A DNA stretch of 7,470 nucleotides from Candidatus Sulfotelmatobacter sp. (GCA_030037575.1 JASHRB010000356.1:1-7470); one strand, 5' to 3'; shown: positions 1 through 7,216, counted from the stretch's first letter. Notes: generated by a model from the letters alone, not told the origin. Made by a program: numbers and translations.

Positions 1-2281
1 CGAGGGCGTATTGTTGCGGGGATAGATCAGGCTCAAATGGCAGTCCGGTGTTGTAATCGGCGCCGGCGGCGATCCACAAGCGCGGGGCGACCTGATAGCG
101 GACGCGGGCGCGAATCGTATTCCGCTGGTCCTGCGAATCGGGTATACGTCCGGTCAGCTGGGTGTTGACCAGGGTGACATTTGGCCCCACGGCGACACCG
201 TTTGCCGACCCGAGGAGCAGACCGCCTACCACGGGTAGCCAGCAATTCCCTACGATCCAGGAGTAACTGCCGAAGCCCGAAAATCGCCCCCACTGCAGAA
301 CCTCGAGTTTAGCCTCCGCCCCGTAGAGAACGGCCTTCCGGAACGCGATGGGGAAGCCGATCGTGCTGTTGAGAATGGCATCATCGTCGGAGTAATTGTT
401 CATCTGTCGGCGGAAGGTATTCGCGTCCAGCCGCAGTTTCCCGAGAAAGGCATTGGTCAATCCCGCTTCGAAATAGTCTCCGTGCGAGGGCAGAACGTTC
501 TGCCGCAAAGAAATGGGATCAAAGTCCAGCACAGTCGGAGAACTGGTTAGAAGAATGTTCTCGAATGCCGGGGGCTGGAACATCCGATCGTAGGAGGCGT
601 GCACATTCACGCCGACGTCGGGGAAGTAGCGCGCGATGGAGACCCGCGGACTCACCGCATTCTGGTTTACCAGCAACTGGTAGTGGTCCCAGCGGAGGCC
701 GGCGCTGACCGTCCAGTTGCCAAGGCGGATTAAATCCTGAACATAAGCCGACTGCTCAAGGTCCGGGCGGCTCTGCTGAAAGAAAAACGAAGTGGCGCTG
801 CCCGGGTCGAAGAAGCCCAAAGTGATAGGACATTGAGGGTCCAAAGGGATGGGATGGCCCGGAGGGGTAGGATTAGGAGCTACAGGACCGGAGCAGTCGG
901 GGATGGAGTCACTGAAGTTTTCATGCAGGAAGAGCGAATCGGATTCGACACCCGTCTTCCATTCTTGCCTGCCGTGATGAACGCCGACGCTGCCGTTGAA
1001 ATAAATCTCGTTGAAGTAGTTGTGCTGGGTTACGTAGATGGGCCAGGACTCAAGGTTGGAATAAAAATCGTTGGAGTTGTCGCGGGCCATTCCGCGCAGC
1101 CAGCCTATGGTATCGGGAGAGAAAATGTGCTGGTAGGAAACGCTGCCCATGGTTTCAAAGTTATCGCCATGCTGTAGCTGACCCCCGGGAACGAAGGTAC
1201 AGTCGACCGGCGCCCCGATTGGACAGCCGCCATTGTTGTCCGCGTTCGGCTGCCACGTCCCGTCCTGCCAGGTTCCGTTCGGCAGGTACGCCCCGTTCTC
1301 CTGCACAAGTTCGTTGGGGTTCTGATAACGCGCCAGTTCATGGCGGACGATGAGGGTGAGACGGTCTTTCTGGCTGGGGTCCCGCTCATAGCTCACAGAA
1401 AAGCTGCCGGTGGTGCCGTCGTTGGTGTAATTTTCAGGGACCACCGGGTTGAGATAATGGCCCGTCATGTTGCCGGAGCCGCTCACGCTAAACGTATTCG
1501 CACCCCAAGTATATTGATCCTGAGTATTGATCGCGCCCGTAGCGTAGGTGCCGCCGAAGAGGGTGAGTTGTCCGTGAAAACCCGGATCCTCGTCCTTGAG
1601 GGTGTTAATCTCCACGACGCCACCCATCTTCCTGCCATATTCCGCGGGAAAGCCGGCGGTATAAATCTTGAGCGAATCGACGTCATCGGCTTCGACCTCG
1701 GGGCCGAAGCCGGGCGAACGGTTGTCGATCAGGGGAATGCCGTCGACCACGAATTGGACCTGGTATTCCGATCCGCGGGCATGGAGAACCGCATTGCCTT
1801 CGTAGAGCCAGCCGGGTTCGGTGTTCACCAGGTCCTGCATGGAGCGACCGGGGAGCGCGGTTAATCGATTCTGAATCGTCTGCAAACCCATCTCATTGAC
1901 GGAGCCGGCACGATAGGGATCGACCAATGTGCGGGATGCGCTAACGTTTATCGATTGGGAGACGGAAGCCAGCTTCAGCCGGATGGTGCGATCCAAGGGA
2001 AGCGCGGAGCGTATTTCCACCGACTCGGAAACCTGAGCAAAGCCTTGCGCCTGGATCTGAACCTGGTAGATTCCGTAGGGCAGGCGCTTGGCATCCAGGT
2101 TGCCCTGATCGTCGGTAGTGAAGGTATGACGATACTCGTCGACCTGGCTGACCAGTTCCACCGTGCTCTTCAGGCCCATTCCCGTGGGATCGGTGACGGT
2201 CAAACGCAATTCTCCAGTGGTGCTTTGCGCAACCACAGGGAGAGCCCACAGAAGTGCGGCGGTGATCAGCGCCTTCTTCAT
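1..2281 (-). CDS. TonB-dependent outer-membrane receptor with N-terminal carboxypeptidase-regulatory-like domain (3' end outside window)
   Basis: I translated this strand by hand from ATG at 2281 and found one uninterrupted frame of 760 codons running off the left edge, so the C-terminus is missing. Residues 1-18 form a signal peptide (MKKALITAALLWALPVVA, then Q). Residues about 22-105 look like a carboxypeptidase-regulatory/CNA-B beta-sandwich (LRLTVTDPTGMGL; LPYGIYQVQIQAQGF). A TonB plug follows at about 130-227, with RGSEYQVQFVVDGIPL and AGFPAEYGRKMGGVVEINT, the usual plug signatures. The rest is aromatic-rich beta-barrel, including GLRWDHYQLLVNQNAVSPRV and SYDRMFQPPAFENI. SINVSA at about 110-115 may be a TonB box, but this is uncertain. 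Such receptors import large substrates across the outer membrane using TonB energy; the substrate cannot be told from sequence. Two short cysteine pairs (CPIGAPVDC, and C...C around the next loop) may be loop disulfides. The ribosome-binding site before the ATG is weak (AACGAAAG). The gene is divergent from the zinc-finger protein gene at 2694. Confidence 0.93.
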   Translation of the reverse strand, partial: MKKALITAALLWALPVVAQSTTGELRLTVTDPTGMGLKSTVELVSQVDEYRHTFTTDDQGNLDAKRLPYGIYQVQIQAQGFAQVSESVEIRSALPLDRTIRLKLASVSQSINVSASRTLVDPYRAGSVNEMGLQTIQNRLTALPGRSMQDLVNTEPGWLYEGNAVLHARGSEYQVQFVVDGIPLIDNRSPGFGPEVEADDVDSLKIYTAGFPAEYGRKMGGVVEINTLKDEDPGFHGQLTLFGGTYATGAINTQDQYTWGANTFSVSGSGNMTGHYLNPVVPENYTNDGTTGSFSVSYERDPSQKDRLTLIVRHELARYQNPNELVQENGAYLPNGTWQDGTWQPNADNNGGCPIGAPVDCTFVPGGQLQHGDNFETMGSVSYQHIFSPDTIGWLRGMARDNSNDFYSNLESWPIYVTQHNYFNEIYFNGSVGVHHGRQEWKTGVESDSLFLHENFSDSIPDCSGPVAPNPTPPGHPIPLDPQCPITLGFFDPGSATSFFFQQSRPDLEQSAYVQDLIRLGNWTVSAGLRWDHYQLLVNQNAVSPRVSIARYFPDVGVNVHASYDRMFQPPAFENILLTSSPTVLDFDPISLRQNVLPSHGDYFEAGLTNAFLGKLRLDANTFRRQMNNYSDDDAILNSTIGFPIAFRKAVLYGAEAKLEVLQWGRFSGFGSYSWIVGNCWLPVVGGLLLGSANGVAVGPNVTLVNTQLTGRIPDSQDQRNTIRARVRYQVAPRLWIAAGADYNTGLPFEPDLSPQQYAL

Positions 2282-2429
2282 CTTTCGTTGTCACCCAGTT
2301 GGGATAACTACCTTCGGGTGGAGCAATGGCAGCTTTTTCGCCCTCACCTTGAAAATTCCGGTTCGGGTCGTTTTGTTCAGTCTTTTTTTATCTCATGAGT
2401 GGAGTTGAAAGGGGGCGCTCGAAAAAACC

Positions 2430-2460
2430 TTGAACAGAAGCGGGGGCAATGGAATATAGG
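2430..2460 (+). promoter_or_regulatory. Possible sigma-70-type promoter upstream of the zinc-finger protein gene
   Basis: TTGAAC (2430-2435) resembles a -35 box and TATAGG (2455-2460) a -10 box, with a 19-bp spacer; reading the -10 as AATATA at 2453 gives 17 bp. Transcription would then leave an untranslated leader of more than 200 nt before the start at 2694. The match is modest and rests on eye inspection only. Confidence 0.22.
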
Positions 2461-2680
2461 TTCTGGGGACCCGAGCATATGCCTCCCACGGATGCGATCG
2501 CCGGGCTGTGTTTCCCAACCATCGCTGACACGGCGCTCTCGGCGAAGGCCGATCCGGGTTGCCTCCGCCTGCGTCCCCGGGGTCTGCGCTATCGGGAAAC
2601 AGCAGCCATGGCGGGAAATGTCCGTGGGAGCCGTACCGATATCGCTGACTCGATCACTGGCACGGTTGCTCCGTGCGGAC

Positions 2681-2686
2681 GGGAGA
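2681..2686 (+). promoter_or_regulatory. Shine-Dalgarno sequence deciding the start at 2694
   Basis: GGGAGA lies seven bases before ATG 2694 and inside the frame of the alternative GTG 2673 start. It favours the shorter protein beginning MPNEDVHLSD, which places the first zinc-finger histidine at residue 7, as is usual for this family. Confidence 0.6.
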
Positions 2687-2693
2687 TAAAGCT

Positions 2694-3587
2694 ATGCCGA
2701 ACGAAGATGTTCACCTGTCGGACCAAGAAATGGTTCTGGCGGCGGACGGCGAACTCTCAACCCGCCGTGCCCCTGAAGTGCGTTCCCACTTGGCGGCCTG
2801 CGGGAGTTGCCGGGGCAGAATGGCGGAAATCGAAGAAACCATTGCCGCATTCGCACGATCTTACCGGGAGAGTCTCAGTCCCGGACTACCCTCCATCTCC
2901 GGTCCGCGTGCACGACTGCGATGGCGGTTAGCAGAACTGGCCGCTAAACGCGAAACCCATTCGTGCCGTCGGTTGCTCCACCTTATCTCGGTCCCGCCCG
3001 CTGCGGGGTTTATCGCTACCGCCCTTCTCATTGCTGCACTGGCTGGCGGTTTGCTTGTCTACCATTCCACACCACGCCAACCAACCGCGGTGGTTGCTGC
3101 ATTCGGGCACGACATACTCCCAGACCGCAGTCTTACACCAGGCGCGACGCGGAGAGTTACTACCATCGGCGAGGTTTGCTCGATGGCTCACGAGGAAGTC
3201 GTTGGAGAAGTATCAACGTCGCTGCGCCAAGAGGTTTTGCAGAACTATGGAATCGTGAACGCTCAGGCGAGCGAGTATGAGATCGACTACTTGATTCCTC
3301 CGGGATTGGGAGGCGTAGAAGCCATCAGCAATCTTTGGCCCGAACCCTACACATCCCCGACGTGGAATGCGCACGTTAAGGACGACTTGGAAGAACGCCT
3401 CCACGAAATGGTTTGTGATGGTGAGCTAGAATTGTCTGCGGCACAGCGAGACATCGCCACGGATTGGATTGCAGCCTACAAGAAGTATTTCCACACGGAT
3501 CGACCTCTCACCCTGCACTTGCGCGTTGGCGCAGTGGACTTTCTCGGGCTTGATGGGGCGAACTCCGCGCCCCATCGAGCAGCATAG
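2694..3587 (+). CDS. Membrane-anchored zf-HC2 (anti-sigma-type) protein with C-terminal HNH-like domain
   Basis: The product is 297 residues. I prefer ATG 2694 over GTG 2673 because GGGAGA sits seven bases before it. Residues 7-39 match the zf-HC2/ZAS zinc finger of anti-sigma factors: His7, then H32-x3-C36-x2-C39, after the typical ADGELS segment. One membrane helix lies at about 101-123 (PPAAGFIATALLIAALAGGLLVY). The N-terminus is therefore predicted cytoplasmic and residues about 126-297 periplasmic. The C-terminal part, about 140-272, contains YEIDYLIPPGLGG (195-207), NLWPEPY (213-219), NAHVKDDLEERLHEMVC (225-241) and AQRDIATDWIAAYKKYF (250-266). This order resembles the HNH-like domain of secreted bacterial proteins that read E-[IV]-D-H-L-I-P-x-x-L-G-G...NLWP. 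Here the first His is Tyr199, so nuclease activity is doubtful. By family analogy the zinc finger would hold a sigma factor, but no sigma gene is adjacent. The role as a sensor or regulator is inference; the domain make-up is read directly from the sequence. Confidence 0.88.
   Translation: MPNEDVHLSDQEMVLAADGELSTRRAPEVRSHLAACGSCRGRMAEIEETIAAFARSYRESLSPGLPSISGPRARLRWRLAELAAKRETHSCRRLLHLISVPPAAGFIATALLIAALAGGLLVYHSTPRQPTAVVAAFGHDILPDRSLTPGATRRVTTIGEVCSMAHEEVVGEVSTSLRQEVLQNYGIVNAQASEYEIDYLIPPGLGGVEAISNLWPEPYTSPTWNAHVKDDLEERLHEMVCDGELELSAAQRDIATDWIAAYKKYFHTDRPLTLHLRVGAVDFLGLDGANSAPHRAA
3548..3580 (+). terminator. Strong hairpin at the end of the zinc-finger gene, terminator-like but without a T-run
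   Basis: The left arm 3548-3560 (GCTTGATGGGGCG) pairs with the right arm 3568-3580 (CGCCCCATCGAGC) around a 7-base loop, AACTCCG. In RNA this gives 13 pairs with a single G-U wobble. It sits inside the last codons, just before the TAG at 3585-3587. No U-tract follows, so classical intrinsic termination is uncertain; it could instead be a 3'-end stabilising structure. Confidence 0.4.
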
Positions 3588-3725
3588 CTTTCGGGAACAT
3601 TCTTCGTTCGGAGATTTCACATGAATTCTGGAAGAAGAAATAAGGTTCCCGCTTGGCGCGCAGCATAAGGTCAGCAGGGGAAGTCCACTCGGATCATGGG
3701 ACCCGGTGCGTCCAATCAGCACTGG
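3588..3725. other. Intergenic, nothing recognised
   Basis: This lies between the zinc-finger gene and the TolB-like remnant. I saw no plausible start with a ribosome-binding site, no protein family resemblance and no clear structured RNA. Confidence 0.5.
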
Positions 3726-4080
3726 GGACCATATTTTGACCAACACCGTGTAGAGAACACAGAGAGCTGCGTTCGAAGCTCCTGGCCCTCAGATGCTCAT
3801 CTGCCCGAGCGTCGATCGATGGCGCGGTGATTCGCAATTGGTCGCCCGCTCGAAGCACTGAACCTCCCACCACCGCATCAACATTTAACTTTTTTCGCCA
3901 TTTCAGGAGTCGGCAGTCGACGCTAGCCTTTTGAACTGCATCGCCGAGGCCGCGTGAGATCACGCGGAGTTGGCGGATGGTCGCACGGTCTGTCGTCCAC
4001 TCGTCGGTCATCCCCTCGGCGAAATACTCTTGGCCGGAGTCGGCGGAGTAACTATCGAGTGGAAGCACGGCAACCGGATA
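3726..4080 (-). pseudogene. Remnant of a TolB-like (FlgO/COG5616-type) domain from a larger regulator
   Basis: Reading the minus strand from about 4080 gives YPVAVLPLDSYSADSGQEYF, then AEGMTDEW, RQLRVISRG, KLNVDAVVGGSVLRAGDQ, LRITAPSIDARADEHL and RARSFER. This is close to the recurring pattern VAVLPLENLSGDPEQEYFADGMTDEL...LRVISR...LNVDAVVEGSVLRSGDRVRITAQLIDA...HLWARSYER. That pattern is known from TolB-like domains placed between a winged-helix or kinase domain and TPR repeats in large signalling proteins. After SFER (about 3769) the matching continuation (ALCVLYTVLVKIW) is in another frame, so a frameshift is likely. The N-terminal DNA-binding or kinase part and the TPR part are absent: the permease gene begins about 210 bp upstream on the same strand. 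The in-frame open stretch is only about 124 codons from GTG 4068, with no ribosome-binding site, so this is best treated as a gene fossil. Domain identity is fairly sure; the parent protein type is not. Confidence 0.7.
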
Positions 4081-4286
4081 GGCATGAGGGTGGAGGCGCC
4101 GGTAATGATTTTGTCTGGGAAGGCAGCTGCGGAGGAAGCGGCCAACCCGCTCCAGCTGGCGCGCACATCCGCAGCGGACAGGTAAGGAACTTCAGCAGAC
4201 TTGGCTGCAGGCGTTCGAATCGCACAGTCGTCTGGTGGTTATTGAGATTGGGAGGATCGCGCTGACGTTGTCCGCAACCTCACAGG
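4081..4286. other. Intergenic between permease stop and TolB-like remnant
   Basis: No gene is seen. Parts of the minus strand here could be decayed linker sequence of the TolB-like protein, since the frame stays open for some codons, but there is no recognisable motif. No T-run terminator follows the permease stop. Confidence 0.4.
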
Positions 4287-6533
4287 TCATTCGGCGCGCA
4301 GAATGGTGGTGATATCGAATCTGGCGATTCGACGACTGGCGAACCAGATGCTCGTCGATGCGAGGAGAGCGAGCAGCAAAGTCAGCCCTGCCGAAGTCCT
4401 CAGGTCGATTGGCTTCGCCCCATCGATCAGGGTCTTGAGAAGGCGCCCCGAAAGTTGTGCTCCGGCCATTCCCGGAACCGCGCTGGCAACAACCATCAGC
4501 AGTCCCTGCCGCCATAGCATGTAACGGAGCCGCACTGGAGTTGTGCCCAGGGCTAGCCGTATCCCCATTTCCTGCGTCCTCTGGAGGACAGCATAAGACA
4601 CCCTGTCGTAGATACCCATCACCGCTAACAGCAGTGCGAATCCGGCAAAGGACAGGGCGGCGGTCCGGTAGAATTTTGGCGCAGCGAAGACCTCGTCGAG
4701 CCGCTGCTCCATAGTTTTCCCACCGAATACAGGAACTTGGGGATCTACCGATTGGATAACGTCGCGGACTTGAGCAAACCGGTCTTCCGCCAAGCCATCC
4801 ACGCGCACGACGAAGGTGGAGAAGAAGCTACCTGGGTTTGTCGATGGTATGAACACCTCATTTCCGTGGGCAGTGGTTGGATCGGTCTCGTACTCCATGT
4901 CCTTAACTACACCAACGATCCTCCAACCATCACTTGCATTCGTGAGCTGATGACCGATCGCGTCCTGCGGCGCTCCGAACCCGGTAGCGAATCGCTCATT
5001 GACTACGGCGACTCTCGCGCCCGAGTGGATTTCGGGATCCGTAAACTCCCGCCCGTACAGAATTCTCCTGCCCATGGTCTGGAAGTATTCCGAGAGGATC
5101 GGAATCATCGTGGAATTGCGGACAGCCGGGCGTCCATCCAAGCCAAACGGTCCTCCGACAAATGCCGACGCATACAGGGGAAGGAATTCTGTGGCACTTG
5201 CAGCGCGAACTCCGGGAAGGCGACGAATCCGGTCCAGCACCTGCTCGAAGTAAGGAAGTTGCCTTTTATCCAGTTGATGTGTTGTTCCGTCGAGAGAGAC
5301 GCTAACGGTGACCACTTGTTTGAGGTCGTAGCCGCGGTCGATTTTCATCAAGTCAATGAATGCCCGCCCCAAGGACACTGATCCGGCAAGAAGAATGATC
5401 GTGAGCATGACCTGTGTGCCAAGCAAAATTTCGCGAACCAGGCGCGAGCCGCGAGGCGGGCCAGATCGCGGTGCTCCCAAAGCGTGAACGCGGCCCAGAT
5501 ACAAGGATGGCAGGATGCTGAACATCGAAGCGGTCACTATAGAAACGACTACTGTAAACGCCAGAACACGTGCATCCAGGATTGAATAAGATTGTGCGGC
5601 GAGAGTTGGAGGCTTAACTTTCGCCGCAAGCAAGGTTGTCCAATAAGCGATCACCAATCCAACTAGAGTCGCGGCCAAGGAAAGCAGCAGGCTCTCGGTG
5701 AACAACTGTCGTGCAAGGCGGCCGCCACTTGCTCCCAGGGCGGAGCGGATGGAAAACTCCGACAAGCGATCCGCGGTGCGAGCAGTCAAAATGTTCGCGA
5801 CATTCGTGCAAGCAAGCGCTAGAACCAGCACCACGGCACCCATAAACATGAGTGAAGCATCCTTCGCAGAGCCGGCAAGTGCATCCTCAAGCGACGTCAT
5901 ACTTGGGTGCAAGTCGTCCGGCCCTTGCTCTCTCAGCGACAGACGCTTCGCCTCTAGGGCAAATGTGGCACGCCCCTGCGCCCAGGAAATACCGGGCTTG
6001 AGTCTCGCGACTGTCGTCCAACCGTTGTTGCCGGAACTAAACGCTGCTGGTTTCCAGAGAACAGCCCGGTGCGGAAAATCAAATCCCGGCGGCGCCACGC
6101 CAACAATAGTAAGCGGATTCCCGTCGAGCCGAATGGTGGCGCCCAGAGCTCTTCGATGAGCGCTGAAGAGCTGCTGCCAAAGACCGTAGCTGATGACGGC
6201 AACTGCATTGCCCCCGGGCAAACCCCATCCCGTAGCGTCCACATCATCCTCGGAGGCAAAGCCACGTCCTGACACCGGCTGTGTGCCCAGCACGGAAAAG
6301 AAATTCCACGAAGTCTGGGCCATGTGGCTACGGCTGGCGACACGCGGTCCGCCGAGGTTTACATCGAATTCCTCAAATAAGGCGGCGTCCGCGAGATATG
6401 TACTCTGTTGCCTCCACTCGTGAAACTGCTTTGCGGTATCGTGTGGCGGAATGAACTCATGTGTAAGAGCCAGGCGGTCCGGCTCGCGAAACGGAAGGGA
6501 GCGAAGCAGCAATGCGTTGACAACGCTGAACAC
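4287..6533 (-). CDS. ADOP-type orphan ABC permease (MacB/FtsX duplicated permease), 5' end disrupted
   Basis: From GTG 6533 the frame gives 748 residues. It matches the acidobacterial duplicated orphan permease architecture: MacB-type periplasmic domain (about 10-215), FtsX-type membrane block (helices near 229-249, 279-302, 323-346), a helix near 370-392, second periplasmic domain (about 395-600) and second FtsX block (about 624-746). The cytoplasmic FtsX motif occurs twice: EFSIRSALGASGGRLARQ (259-276) and EMGIRLALGTTPVRLR (655-670). The protein ends ...RFDITTILRAE, as is usual. GTG 6533 is not a natural start: it falls inside the first membrane helix, and the same frame continues upstream as FQDVKYALKLSASRPW...FAIAALAIGIGANTG, the family's normal N-terminus, with no ATG, GTG, TTG or CTG before a TGA at 6684-6686. 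No ATPase gene adjoins, as is typical for ADOPs; the substrate and even transport activity are unknown for most of them. It lies downstream of the small membrane protein gene on the same strand. Confidence 0.88.
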   Translation of the reverse strand: MFSVVNALLLRSLPFREPDRLALTHEFIPPHDTAKQFHEWRQQSTYLADAALFEEFDVNLGGPRVASRSHMAQTSWNFFSVLGTQPVSGRGFASEDDVDATGWGLPGGNAVAVISYGLWQQLFSAHRRALGATIRLDGNPLTIVGVAPPGFDFPHRAVLWKPAAFSSGNNGWTTVARLKPGISWAQGRATFALEAKRLSLREQGPDDLHPSMTSLEDALAGSAKDASLMFMGAVVLVLALACTNVANILTARTADRLSEFSIRSALGASGGRLARQLFTESLLLSLAATLVGLVIAYWTTLLAAKVKPPTLAAQSYSILDARVLAFTVVVSIVTASMFSILPSLYLGRVHALGAPRSGPPRGSRLVREILLGTQVMLTIILLAGSVSLGRAFIDLMKIDRGYDLKQVVTVSVSLDGTTHQLDKRQLPYFEQVLDRIRRLPGVRAASATEFLPLYASAFVGGPFGLDGRPAVRNSTMIPILSEYFQTMGRRILYGREFTDPEIHSGARVAVVNERFATGFGAPQDAIGHQLTNASDGWRIVGVVKDMEYETDPTTAHGNEVFIPSTNPGSFFSTFVVRVDGLAEDRFAQVRDVIQSVDPQVPVFGGKTMEQRLDEVFAAPKFYRTAALSFAGFALLLAVMGIYDRVSYAVLQRTQEMGIRLALGTTPVRLRYMLWRQGLLMVVASAVPGMAGAQLSGRLLKTLIDGAKPIDLRTSAGLTLLLALLASTSIWFASRRIARFDITTILRAE

Positions 6534-6687
6534 GCCTGTGTTTGCCCCAATGCCGATGGCGAGGGCAGCGATGGCAAATCCTGTCTGCCACGGCCGCGAG
6601 GCCGAGAGCTTTAGTGCGTACTTGACGTCCTGAAAAATCGCCCCAGTATGCTCCCGATTTTGTTCGGTTGTCGAAGCGAAAGCTCAT
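6534..6687 (-). pseudogene. Displaced 5' end of the permease gene, frameshifted in a T5 run
   Basis: In the permease frame, 6638-6534 encodes IFQDVKYALKLSASRPW and the first membrane helix, but no usual start codon is available. A neighbouring frame opens with ATG 6687 (MSFRFDNRTKSGAYWGDF) and reaches the T5 run at 6633-6637. Removing a single T there joins the two frames as ...YWGDF-QDVKYALKLS..., a plausible complete N-terminus. An alternative join nearer 6650 (FDNRTKS then EHTGAIFQDVKYAL) would resemble the longer N-terminal form of ADOPs. So either the gene is inactivated, the base is a sequence error, or an unusual start (ATT at 6638) or slippage is used. No good ribosome-binding site precedes ATG 6687. 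Confidence 0.6.
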
Positions 6688-6698
6688 TGAGAGCGACT

Positions 6699-6716
6699 GC
6701 AACCACCGCTGGTTGC
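6699..6716. repeat. Perfect 7-bp hairpin upstream of the permease
   Basis: GCAACCA-CCGC-TGGTTGC forms a 7-bp stem with a 4-base loop, 12 bp upstream of the putative permease start at 6687. No T-run is next to it on either strand. It lies between the small membrane protein stop and the permease and could be a regulatory or processing structure, or chance. Confidence 0.35.
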
Positions 6717-6826
6717 GTTGGATCTTTCGTTCCTGGCGGCTGACCCGCGGGCAATGCGGCGAGCGTGAAGGCCGCACGAGGATCGCACTCGATTCCGCAG
6801 CTTCCCATGCCTGACCCTTGCCACGG

Positions 6827-7216
6827 CTACCGTGCATAGGGAAGCGCGGCGAATTCGGCGATGCCGAGAACGACGGCGTAGGTGCCGAAAAGAAAAGCGC
6901 CGTAGCGGCCTCCCGATGCTTCCCGAATTCTGGGCATGAAGGTTCCCAGGTTCGAGAGCACGACCGCTTCTCCGCCCATTCCAGGTAGGGCGAGAAGCAG
7001 CATGGCGACGGCCCAGTGGGACGGTGCGATGTGGCGCCAGCGGAGAATGAGGATGCAGAGGGCGGCGGAGATGATGGGAGAAAGCACAAAGCTCACCCAG
7101 TATCGTGTCGCCGTGGTCTCTAAAACCCGGTGACCGGCGTAGGCGTAGTAGATGGTCCCCAAAATCCACAGGGCCAGGCCAAGCGAAAGCAACAACACAC
7201 ATTCTTGGATCTTCAT
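6827..7216 (-). CDS. Small four-helix membrane protein, probably DUF5367 family
   Basis: ATG 7216 is chosen because GAGGAG lies five bases upstream; a GTG two codons earlier would overlap that site. The 129-residue product begins MKIQECVLLLSLGLALWILG and has four hydrophobic segments, at about 5-26, 40-58, 67-86 and 105-123. It also has a YYAYAGH motif after the first helix and a short basic end (LPYAR). Length, four-helix layout and the W-x-x-G-T start recall DUF5367 proteins, whose function is not established; this family assignment is from memory of the pattern and moderately sure. It is divergent from the TetR gene with a 94-bp shared region full of operator-like repeats, so it is very likely the regulator's main target. 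TetR-controlled small membrane proteins often relate to efflux or envelope stress, but nothing in the sequence proves this. The permease follows on the same strand after about 140 bp and may be co-transcribed. Confidence 0.85.
   Translation of the reverse strand: MKIQECVLLLSLGLALWILGTIYYAYAGHRVLETTATRYWVSFVLSPIISAALCILILRWRHIAPSHWAVAMLLLALPGMGGEAVVLSNLGTFMPRIREASGGRYGAFLFGTYAVVLGIAEFAALPYAR

Larger units (their letters stand above)
2282..2693. other. Divergent intergenic region between the receptor gene and the zinc-finger protein gene
   Basis: This 412-bp stretch lies between two divergently oriented genes and must hold the promoters of both. I see no convincing gene, RNA structure or riboswitch. 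There is an A/T-rich patch around 2370-2400 with a run of seven T's, and a short imperfect palindrome CCCAGTTGGG near 2294-2303, just upstream of the receptor start. Open frames can be drawn from about 2399 and 2449 on the plus strand, but they show no family resemblance, and the second runs far into the zinc-finger gene in another frame. No remnant of an ECF sigma factor was found here, although the neighbouring zinc-finger protein would normally be expected next to one. Confidence 0.6.

Noticed and set aside
1340..1864. 174-codon open frame on plus inside the receptor gene
   Set aside because: The minus strand encodes the TonB plug and early barrel here without interruption; the plus frame is a mirror effect of codon bias.
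1..2281. Suspected broken receptor gene, because only short complete frames are visible on this strand
   Set aside because: Codon-by-codon translation from ATG 2281 to the window edge shows no stop or frameshift; the gene is simply cut by the window.
2449..2931. 160-codon open frame on plus, overlapping the zinc-finger gene
   Set aside because: It overlaps the well-supported gene from 2694 in another frame and has no family resemblance.
4203..4229. GCGTTCGAATCGC resembles the T-arm of a tRNA gene
   Set aside because: Only three stem pairs form around the TTCGAAT loop, and no acceptor stem, anticodon arm or CCA end is seen on either strand.
4737..5381. 214-codon open frame on plus inside the permease gene
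   Set aside because: It is antisense to a highly conserved permease region and has no recognisable domain or ribosome-binding site.
6611..6808. 65-codon frame on minus (MGSCGIECDPRAAFTLAALP...) upstream of the permease
   Set aside because: It vaguely recalls a carboxypeptidase-regulatory strand (AFTLAALPAG), but it is too short and lacks a ribosome-binding site and further motifs.
6457..7089. 210-codon open frame on minus across the small membrane protein and permease start
   Set aside because: It is a GC-rich shadow frame: arginine- and serine-rich, no domain, overlapping two better genes. Only its short part from ATG 6687 to the T5 run may be real, as the permease start.
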